In this document: one piece after another, positions 8,355 to 15,848 of the stretch
Layout of the letters: the number at the start of each line of letters is the position of its first letter
How positions within the stretch are numbered: the stretch's first letter is position 1
Assembly (NCBI GenBank): GCA_035525055.1
Contig: DATLEZ010000023.1
Coordinates: 1-64,000, forward strand
Reading direction: 5' to 3'
Length of the DNA stretch: 64,000 nucleotides
From: DATEEG01 sp035525055
Lineage (GTDB): Bacteria > Actinomycetota > Acidimicrobiia > Spongiisociales > ZC4RG35
Made by a program: the position numbers and the translations under genes
Notes under the pieces: generated by a model
What the model saw: the letters and a program-made list of their open reading frames with translations, nothing else
Databases searched by the model: none
Told to the model about the DNA's origin: nothing

Positions 8355-9349
8355 GGAGAACTTGCGCCTGGGCGGCGGTAACGCGTACTGCCGTTGTGAT
8401 CAAGCGGCGCCAGCTTTCCCTGCAGCCGGAGGTGCTCGAGATGGGCGATCGTCTCTCGCAATGCCAGCCGCTGTTCGTTGGGGCCGAGGTTGGGCCGAAA
8501 GACTTTCTCCATGACTTCCCAGGCGCTGCTCCCCGTTGGGTCGATCACCTCGAGCATGTCCGCCAACCTCCGCTGATGGTGCGCGAGCAACTGCTCGGCG
8601 CGGGCCGAACCGTGCTCGACCAATGCTCCGTGGGCTGGATACGTGAGGCCGATTTCGAGCTGTTCGATACGGGCTAGCGATTTCAGAAAGTCACCGAGGA
8701 CGTCTTCGAACAGCTCGTCGTACCCGACGAAGGGGGTGATACGCGGCAGGATGTGGTCCCCGGAAAAGAGAGCCCCGGTGCGAGAGTCGCGCAGGCAAAT
8801 GTGGGCCGGCTCGTGGCCGGGAGTGTGAAGTACCTCGAACCGTCGGTGATGGTCGATCGCAATAAGGTCGCCGTCGTCCACGACCTGGTCGGGCTGGTCG
8901 ATCGGGGGCATCCAATCCGGCCGGGCACCGACCTCGACGAACGCGGCATGCTGGCCCGGGGGGACCCCGTGGCGGTTGGCCAAATCCCGGGTGCGCTGGA
9001 CGAAGCCGGCGGTGTCGTTGTACCGGTCGATCAACCTGGCTGCCCTCGAATGCATGACCGTCTTGACACCCCATTCGCGGGTGAGTCGCGGAGCCATGCC
9101 GACGTGATCGGGGTGCAGGTGCGAGACCACCAGGGTGTGAATACCGGCCGGGTCGAGGCCCACCGCCTTCAGGCCAGTGGATAGCGCCTCGAAACCCTCG
9201 ATCCAGTCGGTTCCACAATCGATCAACGTGAGGCCCTCGCCCCCCTCGATCACATAGGCGTTGACCGAGGGCGGGGCGCGAAAGGGGAGTGGCAGGGTGA
9301 TGAGTGACACCCCCTGGCCCATGGCTTGGGCCAGGGTGCTGTCACTCAC
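8351..9349 (-). CDS. MBL-fold metallo-hydrolase
   Basis: 332-residue metallo-beta-lactamase-fold hydrolase. The metal motif HLHPDH is at residues 77-82 (His77, His79, Asp81, His82), with later ligands in the TPGHEPAH, FSGDH and YPAHG blocks, as in glyoxalase II-like enzymes. A C-terminal helical extension of about 60 residues (AEQLLAHHQRRLADMLE) resembles that of LACTB2-type proteins. The start overlaps the end of the dodecin gene by 8 bp, so the two are co-transcribed and coupled. Substrate unknown, probably a thioester or phosphoester. Confidence 0.9.
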   Translation of the reverse strand: MSDSTLAQAMGQGVSLITLPLPFRAPPSVNAYVIEGGEGLTLIDCGTDWIEGFEALSTGLKAVGLDPAGIHTLVVSHLHPDHVGMAPRLTREWGVKTVMHSRAARLIDRYNDTAGFVQRTRDLANRHGVPPGQHAAFVEVGARPDWMPPIDQPDQVVDDGDLIAIDHHRRFEVLHTPGHEPAHICLRDSRTGALFSGDHILPRITPFVGYDELFEDVLGDFLKSLARIEQLEIGLTYPAHGALVEHGSARAEQLLAHHQRRLADMLEVIDPTGSSAWEVMEKVFRPNLGPNEQRLALRETIAHLEHLRLQGKLAPLDHNGSTRYRRPGASSP

Positions 9350-9563
9350 CTTGTATGGCCTCGCGGACCTTGAAAATGATGTCGAGGGTCACCCGAAAGT
9401 CGGTCGGGGCTCCAGCGCCATCAACTTTGCCGCCAACATTGACCACGTCGAATCGCTCTATATCGCGGATCGTCACGGCCGCCCTGGCGAGAACGGTGCG
9501 AATTGCATCCTCGATTGATTCCGAGGATCCCCCGGAGAGTCGAACTGTCTTAGAGATTGACAT
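9342..9563 (-). CDS. dodecin family flavin-binding protein
   Basis: 73 residues, the size of dodecin, a dodecameric flavin storage protein. The pattern fits: a short strand (SKTVRLSG), a helix (SIEDAIRTVLARAA), a strand with an acidic/aromatic pair (IRDIERFDVVNVGGKV) and a last strand (DFRVTLDIIFKV). It is somewhat diverged, so flavin binding is inferred. It overlaps the downstream MBL hydrolase gene by 8 bp. Upstream, across 9581-9641, lies one copy of the GGCGCG inverted-repeat element. Confidence 0.75.
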   Translation of the reverse strand: MSISKTVRLSGGSSESIEDAIRTVLARAAVTIRDIERFDVVNVGGKVDGAGAPTDFRVTLDIIFKVREAIQGE

Positions 9564-9580
9564 GGGGCAAAGGTACCCCC

Positions 9581-9641
9581 TTTTGGCGCAGGTTGGGTTG
9601 GCTGGGGATCGACAGCGGGAGCAGGACTCCGCGCCAAGACC
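9581..9641 (-). repeat. GGCGCG inverted-repeat element, copy C
   Basis: One of three copies in the window (others at 23452-23501 and 41739-41790). Read on the minus strand it starts GGTCTTGGCGCGGAGTCCTG, contains TGTCGATC in the middle and ends GCGCCAAAA. This copy is 61 bp, some 10 bp longer than the others because of an insertion near one end. It sits in the spacer between the dodecin gene and the SOS box of dnaE2. Confidence 0.75.
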
Positions 9642-9654
9642 TGAAGAATCATAC

Positions 9655-9668
9655 CGAACACATGTTCG
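9655..9668 (+). promoter_or_regulatory. LexA (SOS) box in front of dnaE2
   Basis: CGAACACATGTTCG is a perfect 5-bp-arm palindrome with 4-nt spacer and matches the actinobacterial LexA consensus TCGAAC-N4-GTTCGA at all arm positions except the outermost left base. It lies 14 bp upstream of the dnaE2 start and partly overlaps the presumed core promoter, as expected for repression by LexA and induction after DNA damage. Confidence 0.85.
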
Positions 9669-9669
9669 A

Positions 9670-9675
9670 TATAGT
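9670..9675 (+). promoter_or_regulatory. candidate -10 element of dnaE2 (leaderless transcript)
   Basis: TATAGT directly follows the LexA box. Transcription started 6-7 nt downstream would begin on or next to the GTG at 9682, giving a leaderless mRNA. No ribosome-binding site is visible before that GTG, which supports the reading. No clear -35 hexamer is seen. Confidence 0.55.
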
Positions 9676-9681
9676 CCGGAT

Positions 9682-12600
9682 GTGGATCTTCGTTACGCCG
9701 AGCTGCATTGCCACACCAACTTCTCCTTTCTCGACGGAGCTTCCCACCCCGAAGATCTGGTGGAAAGGGCAGTCGAGCTGGGCTATCAGGCGCTGGCGGT
9801 AACCGATCACGACGGGTTCTACGGGGCTGTCCGGTTCTCCCAGGCCGCCAGAGAAGCCGGTCTCCCGGCGGTGTACGGAGTTGAAATTGGATTGGAGAAG
9901 ACGGAAGCCTCAAGCCTCAAGCCTCAAGTCGATCCGATCGCCCGTGCCGAGGAACGTGATCAAGAACGCACCACGTTGCGGCTCCGCAGGGGCCGCAACA
10001 AAAAGATGCATGGCTCCAAGCCGATCGAGGTTCCACCCACCGATCATCTGATCCTGCTGGCAGGCTCGCCCGCGGGTTACCGGTCGTTGTCGCGTTTGGT
10101 CACTACAGCCCAGTTCCGGGGCGAGAAGGATCGCCCCGTCTACCTGTGGGCCGACTTGATCGAACTCGCCAAGACTCCCGACATTGTCGCTCTCAGCGGT
10201 TGTCACAGTGGCGAGGTTCCCGGGGCGGCGGCCCGCGGTGATCTGGCTGGGGCGATGTCAGCGGCCATTCGCCTGCGCGAGCTCTTTGGAAGGCGATTCC
10301 ATCTTGAGGTCTGGCATCACGGCATGCCGGAAGACGATTCACGCAACGATCTCATGATGGAGGTTGCCGGACGTCTCAACCTGCCGACCGTGGCGACCAA
10401 CGACGTCCACTATCACCAGCCGTCCGAAGCCGATCTCTCTGAGGTGCTGGCGGCAATAGACGGACGGCGCTCCCTCGACCGCGCCGACGGATTCCGGCCG
10501 GCTACCGACGAGAGATATCTGAAGAGCCCGGCCGAGATGGAGGCGCGGTTCCGGAGATACATCTCTCAGGGGCCGGTTGAGGCTGCCGCCAGGCTTGGTC
10601 TGGACCTCACCTTCGACTTGAGGTTGATAGCTCCGCGGCTTCCCGACTTTCCGATGCCGGGCCACTTCCGCAGCGAGATGGAGTATCTCCGCCACCTGAC
10701 CTGGGAGGCGGCCCGGGAGATCTATCCCGGGCATGGAGAAGGCCTGATCGAGCCCGGGGCCAGGACCCGCCTCGAACACGAGTTGGGGATCATCGAAAGG
10801 CTGGGTTTTGCCGGTTACTTCCTGGTCGTCTGGGACATCGTCAACTTCGCTCGCGGCCAGGAGATCTACTGCCAGATAAGGGGGTCGGGAGCAGACTCGG
10901 CGGTGTGCCGGTGTCTCGGTCTCACGAGGGTCGACCCGATCCGCCTCGGCCTTCCGTTCGAACGGTTCCTGTCCGAGGAGAGGGGCCGCCCCCCCGACAT
11001 CGATCTCGATCTCGAGGCCGATCGCAGAGAGGAGGTGATTCAGTACTGCTACCGGCGCTACGGGCGGGAGCGGGCAGCGATGGTGGCCAACGTCATCACA
11101 TACCGGGCCCGTTCGGTGATGAGAGACGTGGGTAAGACCTTCGGTTTCACCCAGGCCCAGGTCGACGGCCTCACCAAGTTCGTCGACACTCACGATCCTG
11201 CCCAGCTTCGATTGGATGCTCCGCTCCCGACCGGGCTCACCGCCGATCTGATCTACGACGTTTGCTGGCGGCTCGACGGCTTTCCGCGCCATCTCGGCAT
11301 CCACTCCGGAGGCATGGTGATCGCCGACCGTCCTCTGTCCGACGTCGTCCCTCTCGAGTGGGGCCGCATGGAGGATCGCACGGTGTTGCAGTGGGACAAG
11401 GACGACTGTGCCGCCATTGGAATCGTCAAGTTCGACCTGCTCGGCCTGGGCATGCTCAACGCCCTACATCTGACTGCGGACCTGATCGAGCAGGCCCACG
11501 GCGTGGTGATCGATCTGGCAACCATTCCCCAGGAGCCGGCGATCTACCGGATGTTGACCAGAGCCGACACCGTCGGCCTCTTTCAAGTCGAGTCACGCGC
11601 CCAGATGGCAACTCTGCCGAAGATGAAGCCTCGGACTTTCTACGACCTTGCCGTCGAGGTGGCCTTGATCCGCCCGGGACCGATCCAGGGCCAATCGGTT
11701 CATCCCTACCTGCGCAGGCGCAACGGTGAGGAACCGGTTCGCTATCCCCATCCGCTCACCCGGCCCATCCTCCAGAAGACGATGGGGGTGCCCATTTTCC
11801 AGGAGCAGCTGATGGAACTGGCCAGGGTGTGTGCCGGTTTCGATGGCGGCCAGTCGGATCGACTGCGGCAGGCGATGACCCACAAGCGATCGGAGAAGGC
11901 GATGGAGCGCTTGCGGGAGGAGGTCTTCGCCGGGATGGCATCGAAGGGGGTGATGGGGGCGGCCGCCGACGAGATCTGGGAGAAGCTGCAGGGTTTCGCC
12001 CACTTCGGGTTTCCCGAAAGCCATTCGGTCAGCTTCGCCTACATCGTCTACATGTCGGCCTGGTTGAAGTATCACTGGCCGGCCGAGACTTTGGCTGGTC
12101 TGCTCAACGCCCAACCAATGGGTTTCTACAGCCCCAACTCGTTGGTGCAGGACGCCAGGCGGCACGGGGTGGAAGTGCTCGAGCCCTGCATCAACCGCTC
12201 GTTTCACGACTGCACGATCGAAGGCTGGCAGGCCGATCCGGAAGAGGTCCTTACCTACTACGGAGCCTCCTGGAGGAGGGGTCGGGGTGCCCTGGAGGAT
12301 CCGGTCAGAGCGGCGATGGCGGTCAGGCTCGGGTTGCGATATGTGCGCAATCTGGGGGTCGCCGAGATCGACCGCATCGAAGCCGCCCGCCAGCTCGGGG
12401 GACCCTTCAACAGGCCCGAAGATCTGGCTTATCGGACGGGATTGTCGATCGACGCCCTCGAAGGGCTGGCCGCAGCCGGCGCCCTGAGCGATCTCGGCAT
12501 CGAAAGGCGGGCCGGCATCTGGGCGGCGGGCGCCCTGGCCGAGATCGGGCCTGAGCGCCTTCCTCTGTCTCCGGGAGTCGAAGCACCGTCTTTGTTTCCG

Positions 12601-13011
12601 ATGACAAGCGAGGAAACCCATCGGGCCGATCTGTGGGCGACGGGAGTATCCAACACCCACCCGATCCAGTTCATCAGGAAAGAGCTCACGGCTTCCGGTT
12701 GCATCACAGCCATGGAGGCGCTGGAGCTGAAGAAGAACGGCGTGGCGGTCGAGGTGGGAGGAGTGGTGACCCACAGGCAGAGACCGGGCACGGCGGCAGG
12801 AGTCATCTTCTTCAACCTCGAGGATGAAACCGGCCTTTTGAACGTGGTGGTCTTGCCCGAGGTCTGGTCGAAGTATCGGGAAGAGGCCCGGCGCTACCCG
12901 GCGGTGATCATCGGAGGGAGGCTCGAGTACAAGGACGGAGTGACCAACCTGGTAGCCCACCGGTTCCAACCGTTAGGAGTGAATGCCCTGAAGTCGAGGG
13001 ACTTCAGGTGA
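9682..13011 (+). CDS. dnaE2: error-prone DNA polymerase DnaE2 (ImuC)
   Basis: C-family polymerase alpha subunit for damage-induced translesion synthesis, 1109 residues from the GTG at 9682. The N-terminal PHP domain begins YAELHCHTNFSFLDGASHPE, the DnaE2-type start. The palm domain contains PDIDLD with catalytic Asp residues near residue 437. The tandem HhH region follows, and the C-terminus holds an OB-fold (VEVGGVVTHRQRPGTAAGVI). The frame is open further upstream, but that part covers the SOS box and spacer and has no homology. An in-frame 3 x 7-bp repeat (9907-9927) lies in a low-homology insertion of the PHP domain. imuA/imuB partners are not in this window. Control by LexA is inferred from the box upstream. 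Confidence 0.93.
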   Translation: MDLRYAELHCHTNFSFLDGASHPEDLVERAVELGYQALAVTDHDGFYGAVRFSQAAREAGLPAVYGVEIGLEKTEASSLKPQVDPIARAEERDQERTTLRLRRGRNKKMHGSKPIEVPPTDHLILLAGSPAGYRSLSRLVTTAQFRGEKDRPVYLWADLIELAKTPDIVALSGCHSGEVPGAAARGDLAGAMSAAIRLRELFGRRFHLEVWHHGMPEDDSRNDLMMEVAGRLNLPTVATNDVHYHQPSEADLSEVLAAIDGRRSLDRADGFRPATDERYLKSPAEMEARFRRYISQGPVEAAARLGLDLTFDLRLIAPRLPDFPMPGHFRSEMEYLRHLTWEAAREIYPGHGEGLIEPGARTRLEHELGIIERLGFAGYFLVVWDIVNFARGQEIYCQIRGSGADSAVCRCLGLTRVDPIRLGLPFERFLSEERGRPPDIDLDLEADRREEVIQYCYRRYGRERAAMVANVITYRARSVMRDVGKTFGFTQAQVDGLTKFVDTHDPAQLRLDAPLPTGLTADLIYDVCWRLDGFPRHLGIHSGGMVIADRPLSDVVPLEWGRMEDRTVLQWDKDDCAAIGIVKFDLLGLGMLNALHLTADLIEQAHGVVIDLATIPQEPAIYRMLTRADTVGLFQVESRAQMATLPKMKPRTFYDLAVEVALIRPGPIQGQSVHPYLRRRNGEEPVRYPHPLTRPILQKTMGVPIFQEQLMELARVCAGFDGGQSDRLRQAMTHKRSEKAMERLREEVFAGMASKGVMGAAADEIWEKLQGFAHFGFPESHSVSFAYIVYMSAWLKYHWPAETLAGLLNAQPMGFYSPNSLVQDARRHGVEVLEPCINRSFHDCTIEGWQADPEEVLTYYGASWRRGRGALEDPVRAAMAVRLGLRYVRNLGVAEIDRIEAARQLGGPFNRPEDLAYRTGLSIDALEGLAAAGALSDLGIERRAGIWAAGALAEIGPERLPLSPGVEAPSLFPMTSEETHRADLWATGVSNTHPIQFIRKELTASGCITAMEALELKKNGVAVEVGGVVTHRQRPGTAAGVIFFNLEDETGLLNVVVLPEVWSKYREEARRYPAVIIGGRLEYKDGVTNLVAHRFQPLGVNALKSRDFR
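9907..9927 (+). repeat. heptamer array GCCTCAA x3 inside dnaE2
   Basis: Three exact copies of GCCTCAA. Three 7-mers make 21 bp, so the reading frame is kept (ASSLKPQ). It falls in a poorly conserved insertion of the PHP domain and shares the 7-nt period of the spacer arrays elsewhere in the window. Confidence 0.85.
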
Positions 13012-13096
13012 GCGTTCTACGTTTTACGCTAAAAACTGTCCGCAGCCGGTATGGAGCGGGTTCGACGTAGAACGTATTACGTAGAACGTAAAACGT
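13012..13096. repeat. ACGTNNN heptamer array between convergent genes
   Basis: The right arm at 13065-13096 is ACGTAGA, ACGTATT, ACGTAGA, ACGTAAA, ACGT, an exact 7-nt period. A shorter left arm at about 13013-13030 carries the complement (ACGTTTTACG pairs with CGTAAAACGT). The element fills the space between the stops of dnaE2 and the convergent transglycosylase-like gene, so it may serve as a two-way terminator. Confidence 0.8.
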
Positions 13097-13098
13097 GC

Positions 13099-13671
13099 CT
13101 AGAGACAGTCCCAGGCGGTCCAGCCGTCGCCTTGATAGATGATATGGGCGGCAACTGCCACGTTGGTGGCCGGGTCGAAGGGATCCGGGGAATTGAGCCC
13201 CATCTCGGTGGTGGCCGTCTCCCACATGACCGGATCGACCTGGAACAAACCTGCGGCCCCAGTAGAAGGATTGATGGCATCCACGTCGAAGCGGGAGACA
13301 CACCATGCCAGGCGAACCGCCCGATTGACGTCGCCCGAACCGAAGTAAGTCTCGACCAGGCCGCGGACTGCGAGGGAGTCCAGCCATCCAGTGTCTAGGA
13401 GGGCGGCGCTGGTCGAAGCGGATGGCGGTGCCGAACTCAATGTCGTCGACCCTTCCTCCGCCACAACGATCGCAGCCGTCGAGCGCGAGCCTGCCATCGC
13501 TAGCCATCCCTGGGCGGACACCGCGCCGGCGGTTTCACCCCACGTCGGAGTGGACCGGGAAGCGACAGGCGCCTCGGTGGTGGTTTCTGCGTTGAACGCG
13601 GCGAATCCGGCGATGGTGAGAAGGATCACCGCCGTCCACCCGCATAAGTACACGAACCTGTGGAAACTCAT
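13099..13671 (-). CDS. exported lysozyme-like / transglycosylase-type protein
   Basis: 190 residues. The ATG at 13671 has a GGCGGAGTC ribosome-binding site. An N-terminal hydrophobic segment (about residues 5-28, FVYLCGWTAVILLTIAGFAA) acts as signal or anchor, followed by a Ser/Thr/Ala-rich linker. The C-terminal 85 residues read RLAWCVSRFDVDAINPSTGA then GLFQVDPVMW, the pattern of the small lysozyme-like domain of Rpf/SLT-type muralytic proteins (Glu or Asp near the W-C start, AAGLFQ, final W-x-A-W). A catalytic Glu is not obvious, so muralytic activity is tentative. Probably acts on or near peptidoglycan. Confidence 0.7.
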   Translation of the reverse strand: MSFHRFVYLCGWTAVILLTIAGFAAFNAETTTEAPVASRSTPTWGETAGAVSAQGWLAMAGSRSTAAIVVAEEGSTTLSSAPPSASTSAALLDTGWLDSLAVRGLVETYFGSGDVNRAVRLAWCVSRFDVDAINPSTGAAGLFQVDPVMWETATTEMGLNSPDPFDPATNVAVAAHIIYQGDGWTAWDCL

Positions 13672-13778
13672 GACTCCGCCCACTGCCGGCTCCAACCGGT
13701 GCCCATGGGTCTAATGAGGCTATACATTGTGCAATCAGCTCGGCAAGCCAGAAGGGGGTCAAATCTGGGTGGGCCGGG

Positions 13779-14927
13779 CTATGGCGGGGAAAGGCGGGAG
13801 CTCACAGCGCCTGCCACGTCCTTCCAGGCTGCCGCCTCCGGGCCCAGAAACGAACTGTGAAGCCCTGGGGTTTCAATGAATTCGACGGAGTCGCAAGCCG
13901 CGCTGGCGGCAGCGGCGTAGTCCTTGCCGTGAGAAATCGGAACGAGTTCATCGCCGTCGGCAACCGCCATCACGGTGTCGGTGCCGGTCGGGAGGCGATG
14001 AAGGGGGCTGTACTCGGAAGGGTCGGGGCGGGTCCTGCCGAGCATCTTTCGGACCGATCCCTGTCCGATTCCCTCCTCTTCCGCCCTAACCAGGTCGGGC
14101 ATCGCCGCCAGGCCGACGACAAGCCCCGGCACCACGTCCTTGCCCAGACCACCGGCCCAGAGCGCCATCGCCCCCCCGGCCGAGTGACCGAGGACCACCA
14201 AGTTTTTCGCTTCGATGCCTGTGAGTTTGGGAGCCGCCTCGACGGCCGCGGCCACGTCGTCGAAGCTTTCGGGCCAGCCTCCGCCCAGGCCTACCCGTCG
14301 ATACTCGAGGTTCCATGTCACATAACCCCGGCGGGTCAGGTCCACGGCTATGCCCTCGATCGTGTCGAGGGTCCATTCATGCTTCCAGAGACCGCCGTGC
14401 ACAACGACGATCAGGTATTGACCATCACTTTCAGGAAGGCGGAGGTCTCCGAACTGATCCGGAAAGGCCCCGTAGGGAATCCGTTTGAACGGCATCGCAC
14501 TGCGATGAACCAGATGACGAAGGGCCCATCGGTACCCGGCCAGGCCTCGGCCGTAGATCGTGTGAACAGCCGGGGGCGACAGGAGCGACACCCGGCGGAA
14601 TGGCTCACGTTCCTTGATGTTGGAGATGTGAACCTCGACCGCCGGCAACCCGATCGCCGTCAAGGCGTCCTGGAAGCCCCTGCTCGTGTGCGTCAGGGCG
14701 GCAGCGTTTATGACCAGGCCGTCCACCCGGGTTCGGGCGTCGTGGATGCGATCGATCAACGCACCTTCATGGTTGGACTGGAAAGTTTCGACCTCCAATC
14801 CGAGCTCTGTTCCCCAGTCCTGGACAAGTTCCTCGAGCTGGCGCAACGTGGTGGTTCCGTAGATCTCGGGCTCGCGGACACCGAGCAGGTCCAGGTTGGG
14901 GCCGTTGAGAACCAGGATTCGCTGCAT
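13779..14927 (-). CDS. aroQ: fusion of type II 3-dehydroquinate dehydratase and alpha/beta hydrolase
   Basis: 382 residues in one uninterrupted frame. Residues 1-143 are a complete AroQ: NGPNLDLLG at 8-16, catalytic Tyr23 in EIYG, SNHEG at 51-55, NAAALTHTS at 74-82 and catalytic His100 in VEVHISN. Residues about 150-382 are an alpha/beta hydrolase: oxyanion HGG at 177-179, nucleophile Ser249 in GHSAG, Asp325 in ADGDELVP and His357, similar to BD-FAE/kynurenine formamidase-like esterases. AroQ makes 3-dehydroshikimate in the shikimate pathway; AroQ is normally a stand-alone protein of about 145 residues. The ATG at 14927 is chosen because upstream codons come from a GTGGTGG repeat. Confidence 0.88.
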   Translation of the reverse strand: MQRILVLNGPNLDLLGVREPEIYGTTTLRQLEELVQDWGTELGLEVETFQSNHEGALIDRIHDARTRVDGLVINAAALTHTSRGFQDALTAIGLPAVEVHISNIKEREPFRRVSLLSPPAVHTIYGRGLAGYRWALRHLVHRSAMPFKRIPYGAFPDQFGDLRLPESDGQYLIVVVHGGLWKHEWTLDTIEGIAVDLTRRGYVTWNLEYRRVGLGGGWPESFDDVAAAVEAAPKLTGIEAKNLVVLGHSAGGAMALWAGGLGKDVVPGLVVGLAAMPDLVRAEEEGIGQGSVRKMLGRTRPDPSEYSPLHRLPTGTDTVMAVADGDELVPISHGKDYAAAASAACDSVEFIETPGLHSSFLGPEAAAWKDVAGAVSSRLSPP

Positions 14928-14956
14928 CGAGGGTGATGGTAAGCAAGCCCCAGGGA

Positions 14957-14984
14957 GTGGTGGGTGGTGGGTGGTGGGTGGTGA
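14957..14984 (+). repeat. heptamer array GTGGTGG x4
   Basis: Four tandem 7-mers (the last ends in GTGA) in the spacer between the divergent aroQ-fusion and lipoprotein genes, immediately upstream of the aroQ start. Confidence 0.85.
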
Positions 14985-15056
14985 GTTTCTGACGCGATCA
15001 CCCAACAGCTCGGGCCGCTCCAACAATCAGCTACCGGAATCGACCAAAATGCCCCC

Positions 15057-15815
15057 GTGCTCCAAAACCGCGTCCGGGCCCTGATTGTCATTCTGGTCCT
15101 TGGACTATTGGTATCCGGTTGCGGCCCCGATCCGCTCGCCCGGATAGGGGGAGGCTCATCGGATTGGATTCAGGAGCCGACCGTGGTCACGGTGGCTTCG
15201 ACCCAGGCGGGAGGCTCCGCGCTCGCTCCTGTGATCGGCTCCGACTGGTTCAACAGTGACCTCGCTCCGGTCGGCGGGACCTCACCGGCCGAGATCATCT
15301 CAGGGGTATACGCCCGAGCCAACTCCTCCGATCCGTTCGTCCAGGCCACCCCTGGTGAGATCGCAATCGCCCTCCCCGGAGTGGTCTTTCCGGCGCTCAC
15401 TCCACCCGAGGTGCGATACATCACGAGTCAACTCGTCTATAACGTCAACAACCTCACTCTGGCCGCCGATCAGGTGGCCGCGTTCGGTCTATGGACGGTC
15501 GAGCCCTATACCCGGTCACGATCGGTCGGCCAGCAGGGTGTCTTCACGGTGATTCCGGACGATGAAGGGTTGGCCGCGGTTGCCTCCGGCACGGCCGACA
15601 CCAGTTGCGCCCGCTACATCGACCAGAACGTCGAATGTTCGGTCCAGGAAGTCGGCACGAGCCCGGCGTGGGAGCTCACCGATCAGCTCGGCACGACGCT
15701 GGTCTGGTATGGCGACTCCTACCGGTACGAGCTTTTCCTTCGATCGGGCGTGGCCCCGGGCCTGGCGATCGAGATGGCAGATTCGACTAGGCCCCTGGGT
15801 TTGCTGGCCCGTTGA
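15057..15815 (+). CDS. lipoprotein of unknown function
   Basis: 252 residues from a GTG start. Residues 1-21 form a lipoprotein signal (RVRALIVILVLGLLVSGC) with lipobox LVSGC, so Cys22 would be lipid-modified and the protein held at the outer face of the membrane. The mature part has no domain I recognise; it contains two or three Cys residues near 180-195 (TSCARYIDQNVECSV) that could form a disulfide. It lies 33 bp upstream of an ABC exporter gene on the same strand, so the two may be co-transcribed. Confidence 0.75.
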   Translation: MLQNRVRALIVILVLGLLVSGCGPDPLARIGGGSSDWIQEPTVVTVASTQAGGSALAPVIGSDWFNSDLAPVGGTSPAEIISGVYARANSSDPFVQATPGEIAIALPGVVFPALTPPEVRYITSQLVYNVNNLTLAADQVAAFGLWTVEPYTRSRSVGQQGVFTVIPDDEGLAAVASGTADTSCARYIDQNVECSVQEVGTSPAWELTDQLGTTLVWYGDSYRYELFLRSGVAPGLAIEMADSTRPLGLLAR

Positions 15816-15848
15816 TAGCCAACTTTCTTTCGCCGGTACCCTGAATCG

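Noticed and set aside
9304..9681. N-terminal extension of dnaE2 to 9304
   Set aside because: It would run through the dodecin gene on the other strand, the GGCGCG element and the LexA box, and the encoded residues are unlike any DnaE2.
11593..12969. Long minus-strand open frame opposite dnaE2
   Set aside because: Antisense shadow caused by codon bias; the dnaE2 frame carries all polymerase motifs.
13012..13096. Spacer arrays as CRISPR
   Set aside because: Units are 7 bp in direct tandem without spacers, and no cas gene is present.
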